Shown piece by piece: positions 1 to 5,265 of a stretch of 5,314 nt of DNA; the first letter of the stretch is position 1, and the number at the start of each line of letters is the position of its first letter. This stretch comes from Desulfobacterales bacterium (GTDB taxonomy: Bacteria; Desulfobacterota; Desulfobacteria; Desulfobacterales; JAFDCJ01). The position numbers were made by a program, and so were the translations under genes. The stretch lies in NCBI GenBank assembly GCA_029939875.1, contig JAOZSC010000217.1, positions 1-5,314 on the forward strand, given 5' to 3'. Under the pieces are notes generated by a model, which was given only the letters and a program-made list of their open reading frames with translations, was not told where the DNA came from and did no database searches.

Positions 1-135
1 AAGCAGACCGGTTTTATGGATTTTGATTTTCGCCAGACCATTTTCAGCGGACTGTCCGAAATCACCCCGGCCGAACCGGTCAAGGCCGGCTACGGGCAGG
101 GCTCTTTCGTTGTGGTGCGGGGTCAAAAAAAATAA
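1..135 (+). CDS. C-terminal end of a SAM-dependent methyltransferase-like protein (partial, 5' end outside window)
   Basis: Frame 1 is open from the first base to a TAA at 133-135, giving 44 residues that begin KQTGFMDFDF. The pattern GF-D-FRQT-F ... EP-K-GYG-GSFVVVRG-K resembles the last beta-hairpin of small class I SAM-dependent methyltransferases, where a 'GF.....RQTLF' strand is followed by a 'GyGeGsFVVirg.K' strand. The SAM-binding motifs would lie upstream and cannot be seen, so substrate and exact family are unknown. The gene converges on the minus-strand ATPase, with 57 bp between the two stop codons. No convincing terminator is visible behind it, only an A-rich run at 124-140. The family call comes from recalled similarity of a short tail; the open frame itself is certain but short. 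Confidence 0.6.
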   Translation, partial: KQTGFMDFDFRQTIFSGLSEITPAEPVKAGYGQGSFVVVRGQKK

Positions 136-192
136 AAAAACATCAACAGATACATTCGCCCGCGCTTGCCAGAAAACGGCAGCAAATCCATG

Positions 193-1383
193 CTATAAAA
201 GCTGGGAAAGAAATGTTCGGGCCGCAACACGAACCGGGTAATCAAATTCAAAACAGTCACTGTTTTCAAAATCAGCATCGAACGCCAACTGAAACGCATG
301 CAGTGTCCCGAGACGTTCGTGGAAATATGCCAGGTTCCTGTTAAGCGGGCGATTACCGGAAGTTTTTACCTCTACCATAAACCAGGGCTTTCTGTTGCGC
401 GCAACCAGAAAGTCCACCTCTCTTTTGTCCTTGGTCCGCAAAAAATAAAGCCCGTATTCACCATACCCGAGATCTTGCCACCAATCTATGGCTTTTTGCA
501 AATGGCAGGCAACCATGTTTTCATTGCGAGCGCCGGTTTCTTCAATCAGTGACCAATCGGTGAGATAAATTTTGGGCTCTTTCAACAGACTGCGGGAAAC
601 ATTTGGAGTCCATGGCCGGATGGCAAAGCAGTAATATAAAGACTCCAGCACGGCGATCCACCTTCTGATAGAATCCTGGGATACTCGTATTTTTCTTGCC
701 AGTGCCGCATAATTAACCAGCTGACCGGCTTGCTGCCGGATGAATTCAGCCAGCAGTTCAACCTGTCCAACTTCCAACACCTTTGTGGTGTCTCTCAAAT
801 CTTCGCGAAAAAGCAGCTTCAGCCGGGATCTTTTCCACCGGTTGTAAAACCTTGGACTGCGTTTCAAGCAGGGCTCGGGAAAGCCCCCAAAACGTTTGAG
901 GGAAGTAAAATCATCATTTTTAATCGGTGCCGGAGGAGAAATTTCACCTTCAGGACAATCTTGCCTTGCGATTTCTGCAACGGACAAGGGATGCATATGG
1001 TACACGAAATAACGTCCCATCAGGCTGTCGGCGCCTTTGCGGTAGACATCCAGGCGTGAACTCCCGGTAACAACAACCCGAAACCGGTCGCGGGCATAGG
1101 TGTCGTAAAATCCTTTCAGGAAATTTTTCCATTGGGGATATTTATGCAGTTCATCAAAAATGATCGTCCGCACGGCTGCTGCGCCGATAATCTCGGCCAC
1201 AGCCGCCGGTCCCCTGGCTATCGCCCTTTGATGGTCCTCGTTGTCCCAGTTAAAATATTGATGCCTTTCAACAAAAGAGGTGCAGGAGGTCGTCTTGCCG
1301 ACCTGGCGCGCACCCGTCACAAATGCCATCTGACGGTCCTGCTTGAAATGCTCTGTTAACAGCGCTTCATATCTTCTTTTCAT
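193..1383 (-). CDS. AAA_14/DUF4143-family ATPase (396 aa)
   Basis: Complete P-loop ATPase of the AAA_14 plus DUF4143 type, a prokaryotic family whose physiological role is mostly unknown. Residues 24-32 form the Walker A motif GARQVGKTT, 73-78 the Walker B strand TIIFDE followed by LHKY, and 103-109 the sensor strand VVVTGSS. The family motif SLMGR is at 120-124 and GGFPEP at 166-171. Residues about 222-250 read as a winged-helix-like segment. The C-terminal half carries the DUF4143 restriction-endonuclease-like core, with D324 in REVDFLV and E338/K340 in VEVK, matching the D...ExK spacing of PD-(D/E)XK folds. Length is normal for the family and no key residue is missing. The ATG at 1383 is the only sensible start, because the next Met (residue 19) would leave five residues before the P-loop. 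There is no Shine-Dalgarno sequence. A promoter ends 6 nt before the ATG, so the mRNA is probably leaderless. Whether the nuclease-like domain cuts DNA is not known. Confidence 0.9.
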   Translation of the reverse strand: MKRRYEALLTEHFKQDRQMAFVTGARQVGKTTSCTSFVERHQYFNWDNEDHQRAIARGPAAVAEIIGAAAVRTIIFDELHKYPQWKNFLKGFYDTYARDRFRVVVTGSSRLDVYRKGADSLMGRYFVYHMHPLSVAEIARQDCPEGEISPPAPIKNDDFTSLKRFGGFPEPCLKRSPRFYNRWKRSRLKLLFREDLRDTTKVLEVGQVELLAEFIRQQAGQLVNYAALARKIRVSQDSIRRWIAVLESLYYCFAIRPWTPNVSRSLLKEPKIYLTDWSLIEETGARNENMVACHLQKAIDWWQDLGYGEYGLYFLRTKDKREVDFLVARNRKPWFMVEVKTSGNRPLNRNLAYFHERLGTLHAFQLAFDADFENSDCFEFDYPVRVAARTFLSQLL

Positions 1384-1389
1384 GGCAGC

Positions 1390-1418
1390 AGTATATCAAC
1401 GATCAGATTTTTAGTCAA
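1390..1418 (-). promoter_or_regulatory. Sigma70-type promoter of the minus-strand ATPase gene
   Basis: On the minus strand TTGACT (1418-1413) and TATACT (1395-1390) are separated by exactly 17 bp. Only 6 nt (1389-1384) separate the -10 box from the ATG at 1383, so the expected start of transcription falls at or next to the A of the start codon. The leader would therefore have zero or very few nucleotides and no ribosome binding site. The base outside the -35 box is the first base of the large palindrome at 1419-1470. Confidence 0.7.
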
Positions 1419-1470
1419 GACTATTCCACGTCAGATCGTGGAATAGTCGCGACCATTCCACGATCTGACG
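1419..1470. repeat. Three-part palindrome with two alternative hairpins, abutting the ATPase -35 box
   Basis: The segment holds the core ATTCCACG three times in alternating orientation: 1423-1430, its complement at 1437-1444, and 1455-1462. Hairpin A pairs GACTATTCCACG (1419-1430) with CGTGGAATAGTC (1437-1448), 12 perfect base pairs around a 6-nt TCAGAT loop. Hairpin B pairs 1429-1448 with 1451-1470, 20 bp with a single mismatch (1445/1454) around a 2-nt centre; its outer 16 bp (CGTCAGATCGTGGAAT with ATTCCACGATCTGACG) are perfect. The two share the middle arm, so they exclude each other. It lies upstream of the -35 box and is not transcribed from that promoter. It could be an operator array for a regulator, a REP-like element or a mobile-element end. 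The repeat structure is directly visible; the function is unknown. Confidence 0.9.
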
Positions 1471-1562
1471 CGTATTGGACACAAAAGGATTCTTGAAGAA
1501 TTAAACCTGGTTGCAAAAGATCTGCTGGCCAATCGAACCACATTTTAACGCGAACATCCTGA

Positions 1563-1732
1563 CGCCCTGCCCTGAAAGAAACCTGGCGAGTGCTTAAACC
1601 CGGCGGTCGACAGATGGTCGCCGACCACAAATCCTGGCCGGTCTCCTGCCATCGAATATGAAAAAGCGCATCGACAAATGGGCCCAGTGAGAGGGTGGGG
1701 CTATACCGGGAAAGGATTTCCTGGCATTATGA
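1563..1732 (+). pseudogene. Decayed ArsM-like SAM-dependent methyltransferase fragment
   Basis: Frame 3 from 1563 reads RPALKETWRVLKPGGRQMVADHKSWPV before ending at a TGA (1659-1661). The stretch LKETWRVLKPGGR-MVAD is the classic post-motif III signature of class I methyltransferases. Homology then moves to frame 2 (about 1646-1729): LPSNMKKRIDKWAQ, a TGA at 1688-1690, then EGGAIPGKDFLAL and another TGA at 1730-1732. The second part resembles the 'LP..v...i..w.gC.gGAi..kdfLali..AGF' segment of arsenite methyltransferase-type proteins. At least one frameshift and two in-frame stops disable it. The SAM-binding N-terminus is not recognisable upstream, although HPDALP in frame 1 at 1555-1572 may belong to it. 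Frame 2 stays open from 1733 to a TGA at 1823-1825 (ending WYRFTLFFYKKH) and may be the decayed C-terminus. ArsM is the best guess; another methyltransferase subfamily is possible. Confidence 0.6.
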
Positions 1733-1821
1733 TCTACCGAAAAGACTCCTAACCCGGAAACACCAGAATTAAATATTGATGATTTGTGGTATCGCTTCAC
1801 TCTGTTTTTCTATAAAAAGCA

Positions 1822-1850
1822 TTGACACGGTATGCATTGATTGCTATTTT
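1822..1850 (+). promoter_or_regulatory. Promoter of the vapBC operon
   Basis: A perfect -35 TTGACA (1822-1827) and a -10 TATTTT (1845-1850) are separated by 17 bp, with vapB starting 21 nt downstream of the -10 box. The ribosome binding site AAGGAG (1859-1864) sits 7 nt before the ATG. The -35 box overlaps the last stop codon of the possible methyltransferase tail. Confidence 0.75.
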
Positions 1851-1858
1851 TATGCATA
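1831..1858. promoter_or_regulatory. Probable VapB/VapBC operator: paired TATGCAT sites
   Basis: TATGCAT (1831-1837) and TATGCATA (1851-1858) begin 20 bp apart, close to two helical turns, and flank the -10 box. One lies in the promoter spacer and the other at the expected transcription start. ATGCAT is self-complementary, so the pair also forms an inverted repeat. Type II antitoxins of the ribbon-helix-helix class usually repress their own operon together with the toxin by binding such sites. The repeats are visible; the binding is inferred. Confidence 0.5.
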
Positions 1859-1871
1859 AAGGAGAGCGATT

Positions 1872-2075
1872 ATGAGAACCACGCTTGATCTGCCGGAAGA
1901 GCTTATCAATGAAGCCATGAGGGCGACCCGCATTCAGACTAAAACAAGAGTCATTATCACCGCCCTCGAAGAGCTTATCAGAAAATCGAAAATTTCCGAG
2001 ATTAAGAAATATAAGGGAAAAATTGATTTAGATATTGATTTGGATTCAATCAGAGGCCGCCAATGTCGGTCTTAG
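1872..2075 (+). CDS. vapB: VapB-family antitoxin (ribbon-helix-helix, 67 aa)
   Basis: Antitoxin of a type II toxin-antitoxin pair, expected to bind and block the VapC nuclease and to repress the operon. The N-terminus MRTTLDLPEELINEAMRAT is the short strand and first helix typical of the VapB_antitoxin (DUF2191) group. Residues about 20-38 (IQTKTRVIITALEELIRKS) form the turn and second helix of the ribbon-helix-helix fold. The C-terminal tail KGKIDLDIDLDSIRGR (about 48-63) matches the acidic 'GkidwegDldemRg' tail that wraps the toxin active site, with R61 or R63 as the likely inserted arginine. Full length for the family and intact. The start is supported by AAGGAG 7 nt upstream. Its last 13 bp overlap the start of vapC, the usual translational coupling for such pairs. 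Confidence 0.9.
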   Translation: MRTTLDLPEELINEAMRATRIQTKTRVIITALEELIRKSKISEIKKYKGKIDLDIDLDSIRGRQCRS

Positions 2076-2446
2076 TGGACACTTCTATCTGGATTGAATA
2101 CTTCAGGAGTGGAAATAATTTAGAGCAGCTAGATATTTTAATAGATCAAAATCTTGTCGTTACAAATGATTTGATTCTCGCTGAGTTAATTCCGTTTCTA
2201 AAAATCCGAAATCAAAACAAACTGATTAACTTGCTTTATGAAATTAGACAATTAGAGCTTTTGATTAATTGGAAGCAAGTCATCGATTACCAGTATCAGT
2301 GTTTAAAAAATGGCCTGAATGCCATCGGCATACCGGACCTGATAATCGCCCAAAATGCAAAACAGAACCAATGCAGCATTTATTCCCTGGATAATCATTT
2401 CAACCTCATGGAAAATATTCTGGAAATCGAGCTAATAGACCGATAG
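2063..2446 (+). CDS. vapC: VapC-family PIN-domain ribonuclease toxin (127 aa)
   Basis: Toxin of the pair: a Mg2+-dependent PIN-domain endoribonuclease. Family members cleave tRNA or rRNA and stop translation when the antitoxin is lost. The four acidic active-site residues are present: D6 in VLVDTSIWIEYF, E41 in LILAELIPF, D92 in IPDLIIAQNA and D110 in YSLDNHF. Length is typical, and no stop or frameshift interrupts it, so the toxin is probably active. The ATG at 2063 is preceded by AGAGG (2052-2056) at 6-nt spacing, inside the vapB coding sequence. The coding region is AT-rich compared with the hydroxylase gene that follows, in line with horizontal acquisition. The RNA target cannot be told from sequence. 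Confidence 0.93.
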   Translation: MSVLVDTSIWIEYFRSGNNLEQLDILIDQNLVVTNDLILAELIPFLKIRNQNKLINLLYEIRQLELLINWKQVIDYQYQCLKNGLNAIGIPDLIIAQNAKQNQCSIYSLDNHFNLMENILEIELIDR

Positions 2447-2465
2447 CGTTAAAACGCTGCGTTTT
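2445..2465 (+). terminator. Possible weak terminator after vapC
   Basis: Two alternative short hairpins overlap the vapC stop codon: AGCGTT (2445-2450) with AACGCT (2453-2458), and AAAACG (2451-2456) with CGTTTT (2460-2465) around a 3-nt loop. The second ends in four T and is followed by GTATTG. The stems are short and AT-rich, so this may be a weak terminator or nothing. Confidence 0.3.
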
Positions 2466-2546
2466 GTATTGTCATCCCAAACAACTGCTTGCAGATCCTT
2501 CAACAAACATGTCTAACCAACCTTCGAAGACCCACAGGTTTTCATC

Positions 2547-3362
2547 ATGCAAACTGAAACGACTATCCGCCTGATATCTTTTTTGATGATTTTTATTACC
2601 GTGGCGCTCTGGGAGCTTCGGGCACCGCGCCGCCCGCTAACGACTTCCAAAAAAAGTCGCTGGATCAGCAACCTGGCCATAATTTTCATAAATCCCCTGC
2701 TGGTCCGGCTGGTGTTTCCCATTGCGGCTACAGGCATGGCGCTGAAGGCAGGGCAACACGGCTGGGGCTTGCTGAACAATATTGATCTGCCATACGGGTT
2801 GGACCTGGTGATCGGGATCGCGATCCTGGATCTGGTCATATATCTTCAGCACGTGATGTTTCATGCCGTTCCCATTCTGTGGCGTCTGCACATGATGCAT
2901 CATGCCGACCTGGACTACGACCTGACCACCGGGCTGCGTTTTCATCCGGTTGAAATTCTACTTTCAATGATCATCAAGCTGGCGGCCGTGGCTGCCCTGG
3001 GCCCTCCGGTTGTGGCGGTGCTGATATTTGAAATTCTGTTAAACGGGATGGCCATGTTCAACCACGGCAACATTAAAATTCCACTCGCAATTGACCGATG
3101 GCTGAGATATTTCGTGGTCACCCCGGACATGCACCGGGTGCACCACTCCGTGATCATCCGTGAGACCAACAGCAACTATGGCTTCAACCTGTCCTGCTGG
3201 GACCGCCTGTTCGGCACCTATCTGGCTCAACCGGCCAAAGGCCATGATGACATGACCATCGGCCTGTCGCAATTTCGCGTTCCTAAAAAACTGACCCTGC
3301 CCCGACTGCTGGCCCTGCCCTTCATCGGCGATCCCGGCCGTTATCCAATCAACCGGCATTAG
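2547..3362 (+). CDS. Sterol desaturase / fatty acid hydroxylase superfamily membrane protein (271 aa)
   Basis: Integral membrane di-iron oxygenase of the fatty acid hydroxylase superfamily, which uses O2 to hydroxylate or desaturate lipid substrates at the membrane face. The histidine clusters are complete: H102-x3-H106 (QHVMFH), H115-x2-HH (HMMHH, 115-119), H133 in RFHPVE, H173 in FNHGN, and H196-x2-HH (HRVHH, 196-200). Hydrophobic stretches at about 7-22, 43-62, 84-101 and 137-170 give the usual four or so membrane spans, with the histidines on the cytoplasmic side. The C-terminal NYGFNLSCWDRLFGTYL is also typical. The actual substrate (sterol, hopanoid, carotenoid or fatty acyl/alkylglycerol) cannot be told. 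The start is preceded only by a weak ACAGG (2534-2538), and no clear promoter is visible in the 100 bp after vapC. It appears to be a single-gene unit and is more GC-rich than its neighbours. Confidence 0.9.
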   Translation: MQTETTIRLISFLMIFITVALWELRAPRRPLTTSKKSRWISNLAIIFINPLLVRLVFPIAATGMALKAGQHGWGLLNNIDLPYGLDLVIGIAILDLVIYLQHVMFHAVPILWRLHMMHHADLDYDLTTGLRFHPVEILLSMIIKLAAVAALGPPVVAVLIFEILLNGMAMFNHGNIKIPLAIDRWLRYFVVTPDMHRVHHSVIIRETNSNYGFNLSCWDRLFGTYLAQPAKGHDDMTIGLSQFRVPKKLTLPRLLALPFIGDPGRYPINRH

Positions 3363-3517
3363 ATGTGGTTTCAAGTGATTACATCACACCTCCCGCATAA
3401 GCGTAGATCTATCCTTGTCCCCTAAATCAGATCCGCATTAACAGCAAATCCATGAATCAAAACCGCCAGCTCTCCGCGCCCCCCGTCGGTTTCAACTGTC
3501 AAATACACAGGATAATT

Positions 3518-3637
3518 GAATTTGTTCTTGAATTTGATGGCAATATCATCCCGGTGGAGGTAAAAGCCGGTATCAACACCAAAGCGAAAAGTCTTTTGGC
3601 ATTCATAAATAAATATCGTCCGGTATGCTCGGTAAGT
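3518..3637 (+). pseudogene. C-terminal remnant of an AAA_14/DUF4143 ATPase
   Basis: Within an open frame running 3452-3706, residues encoded from 3518 read EFVLEFDGNIIPVEVKAGINTKAKSL-FI-KYRP (broken here at poorly matching positions). This is the DUF4143 C-terminal core, 'eiDFllefdGkiiPiEVKAG.NtkaKSL..fi.kY.P', including the ExK pair at 3557-3565. The intact ATPase downstream has the equivalent EVDYLIEH...VTPVEVKAG at residues 366-385. Homology fades before 3515 and after about 3640, so the P-loop, most of the protein and the normal C-terminal 'IPLYA' end are gone. An expressed 84-aa peptide is possible, but there is no good ribosome binding site and the first 20 codons match nothing. It is best read as the corpse of a third family member lying just upstream of the intact one. 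Confidence 0.7.
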
Positions 3638-3673
3638 ATAGTTCATCAAAAATCGCTAAGAACAATAACGCCA

Positions 3674-3699
3674 TGTTTCAGTCAACTTTTATTGAAACA
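3674..3699. repeat. Inverted repeat just upstream of the second ATPase promoter
   Basis: TGTTTCA (3674-3680) and TGAAACA (3693-3699) are perfect 7-bp arms separated by 12 bp. The repeat ends 3 bp before the -35 box of the downstream ATPase gene. Its position mirrors the much larger palindrome behind the other ATPase promoter, but the sequence is different. It may be an operator or chance in an AT-rich stretch. Confidence 0.35.
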
Positions 3700-3702
3700 A
3701 CC

Positions 3703-3730
3703 TTGACTTACGTTCAATATTATATATAAT
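3703..3730 (+). promoter_or_regulatory. Sigma70-type promoter of the plus-strand ATPase gene
   Basis: TTGACT (3703-3708) and a perfect -10 TATAAT (3725-3730) are separated by 16 bp. The ATG at 3737 follows the -10 box after 6 nt (TAGCCC), so the predicted transcription start coincides with the start codon and the mRNA should be leaderless. No Shine-Dalgarno sequence is present. Confidence 0.75.
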
Positions 3731-3736
3731 TAGCCC

Positions 3737-5053
3737 ATGAAAAGATTCATAGAGGATATTCTGATTAAATGGAAGGATGAAAAAGGACGTAAACCTCTGG
3801 TTCTTTCCGGGGCTCGTCAGGTAGGAAAATCTTACGTCATCGAGCAAAACTTTGCCAGCCATTTTGAACAGCTGTTAAGCATTAATTTTGAAAAGCAGCC
3901 CGAATTCAATAGCTGTTTTGAATCAGGTTATGACCCTGCCAGGATTTTGAGGAGGATAGAAGCACTAGCCGGCCAGAGAATAACGAGTGGAAGAGCACTT
4001 CTATTCTTCGATGAAGTACAATTTTGCCCCGAAGCTATTATTTCTCTCAGGTATTTTTTTGAGGAACTGCCGGAACTGCATATCATCGCTGCCGGTTCAC
4101 TGCTCGAATTCACAATTGAAAAAATCTCCATACCGGTTGGCAGAGTCACATTCAGGCATTTAAGCCCCTTATCATTCGAGGAGTTTCTATTTAATTCCGG
4201 AAATCAAATTCTTCTTGATGAAATAAGAAAGCATTCTGTCAGCAGGCCATTTCCCGAAGCACTTCATAACAAAGCCATTTCTTTGCTTAAGGAATATCTG
4301 ACAATAGGCGGTATGCCTCAGGTTGTGGCAAGCTATATCGAAAATCAGGATTATTTACGGTGTCAGGAATTGCTGACTGACCTTCTTGAATCCTATCTTA
4401 AAGATTTTCCGAAATACAGTTCAAAACACTCGGATTTAAAATATATAGACACCGTATTTTCCAGAATCCCCCATCTTGTCGGCAATCAGTTCAAATTTGT
4501 TCAGATTTCCCGCGATATTCAGTCAAAATATTTGAAAAGCGGCCTTGATTTACTGGATAAGGCCGATCTTGTTAAATTCATATACAAAACCAGCGGTATC
4601 CCTCTGGGGGTTAATTATAACCCCCAACGTTTTAAACTTCTGTTCATTGACATCGGCCTTATGCAAAGAGCTTGTGATCTCAACATAGCTCGCTGGATCA
4701 CGGACAGTTACAACTTGATCAATGCAGGGCCTGTTGCGGAACAGTTTGTCGGCCAGGAAATTTGCGCCCATGCCAACTTTAAGCGGGAAAAACTATATTA
4801 TTGGGCAAGGGATAAAAGGGGAAGCTCCGCAGAAGTTGACTACCTGATTGAGCACCTCGGCGGCGTAACCCCCGTGGAAGTCAAGGCCGGCACCTCCGGA
4901 CGATTGAAAAGCATGCAATTATTATTAAAAAGCAACCCCGATATATCTGAGGGGATTAAGGTATCACTCGATAACTTCGAAAAAGAAAACAATATTCAAT
5001 CCATCCCGCTTTACGCCTTTGGAAGCTGGTTGGAAAAGAGCAGAGGCCTTTGA
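3737..5053 (+). CDS. AAA_14/DUF4143-family ATPase (438 aa)
   Basis: Complete second member of the family, from a different subgroup than the minus-strand copy. Walker A GARQVGKS is at 25-32, Walker B LLFFDEVQ at 88-95, and the sensor/arginine region AAGSLLEF at 118-125. PVGR at 133-136 and PLSFEEFL at 144-151 follow, then GGMPQ at 191-195 and SYLKDFPKY at 219-227. The C-terminal nuclease-like core has D368 in AEVDYLIE and E381/K383 in PVEVKAG, and the protein ends with the usual IPLYAFGSWL. No key residue is missing and length is normal. The start MKRFIEDILIKWK is the standard opening for this group; it has no ribosome binding site, and a promoter lies 6 nt upstream. Role unknown: members are often encoded singly in variable regions. 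It shares the signature motifs, but little other sequence, with the copy at 193-1383. Confidence 0.92.
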   Translation: MKRFIEDILIKWKDEKGRKPLVLSGARQVGKSYVIEQNFASHFEQLLSINFEKQPEFNSCFESGYDPARILRRIEALAGQRITSGRALLFFDEVQFCPEAIISLRYFFEELPELHIIAAGSLLEFTIEKISIPVGRVTFRHLSPLSFEEFLFNSGNQILLDEIRKHSVSRPFPEALHNKAISLLKEYLTIGGMPQVVASYIENQDYLRCQELLTDLLESYLKDFPKYSSKHSDLKYIDTVFSRIPHLVGNQFKFVQISRDIQSKYLKSGLDLLDKADLVKFIYKTSGIPLGVNYNPQRFKLLFIDIGLMQRACDLNIARWITDSYNLINAGPVAEQFVGQEICAHANFKREKLYYWARDKRGSSAEVDYLIEHLGGVTPVEVKAGTSGRLKSMQLLLKSNPDISEGIKVSLDNFEKENNIQSIPLYAFGSWLEKSRGL

Positions 5054-5123
5054 CTTTTTACGAATTCATCAAAACTGTCCATCGAAAAAACACGGGCAAC
5101 GACCGTGCCAGTTTTCCCATGGA

Positions 5124-5141
5124 TTGAAAAGGCGTTTTCAA
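5124..5141 (+). terminator. Possible terminator hairpin downstream of the second ATPase
   Basis: TTGAAAA (5124-5130) and TTTTCAA (5135-5141) form a 7-bp stem with a GGCG loop in the gap between the ATPase stop and the next promoter. A run of seven T follows only at 5157-5163, too far for a textbook terminator. A second small hairpin, CACGG/CCGTG (5091-5095 with 5103-5107), lies upstream. Nothing coding is evident in 5054-5205. Confidence 0.25.
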
Positions 5142-5205
5142 GACTTTCGATCTGACTTTTTTTCACCCCCTTCCGCCGATTTCGAACGTAATTTGCCCGT
5201 TGATG

Positions 5206-5234
5206 TTGACAATCAGACTGTTCACTCCTATAAT
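5206..5234 (+). promoter_or_regulatory. Consensus sigma70 promoter of the ArsR/SmtB-like gene
   Basis: TTGACA (5206-5211) and TATAAT (5229-5234) match the sigma70 consensus at all twelve positions with the ideal 17-bp spacer. Such a strong promoter usually needs tight repression, in line with the operator immediately downstream. The gene start is 31 nt after the -10 box, with GAGGG (5252-5256) as ribosome binding site. Confidence 0.8.
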
Positions 5235-5249
5235 TGAACATATGCTCAA
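5234..5249. promoter_or_regulatory. ArsR/SmtB-type operator palindrome
   Basis: TTGAACATATGCTCAA is a 16-bp palindrome with one mismatched pair. It starts on the last base of the -10 box and covers the expected transcription start. The TGAAC...TTCA-like core resembles the half-sites recognised by SmtB/CadC/CzrA-type repressors, and the position suits autorepression by the gene that follows. The palindrome is visible; assignment to this regulator class is inferred. Confidence 0.6.
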
Positions 5250-5265
5250 ATGAGGGATTGATAAA

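Noticed and set aside
164..183. GCTTGCC/GGCAGC stem upstream of A-rich runs as a terminator for the minus-strand ATPase
   Set aside because: The stem is short with a bulge, and the T-run on that strand begins some 20 nt later, so it does not fit an intrinsic terminator well.
298..1359. Several open plus-strand frames of 75-109 codons opposite the minus-strand ATPase
   Set aside because: They are antisense shadows of a gene with clear family motifs and have no ribosome binding sites or recognisable domains of their own.
1421..1800. Minus-strand open frames of 68-69 codons across the palindrome and the dead methyltransferase
   Set aside because: No recognisable protein pattern; the plus strand there carries methyltransferase similarity, and one frame simply reads through the palindrome.
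2513..3374. Minus-strand open frames opposite the hydroxylase gene
   Set aside because: The plus strand encodes all histidine motifs of the superfamily; the antisense frames show low-complexity, family-free sequence.
180..3454. CAGCAAATCCATG present both at 180-192 and about 3442-3454
   Set aside because: A 13-bp match without extension, flanking symmetry or element ends; probably chance.
5011..5241. Open frames of 72-76 codons on both strands in the gap after the second ATPase
   Set aside because: Both overlap the ATPase end or the arsR-like promoter, lack ribosome binding sites and resemble nothing.
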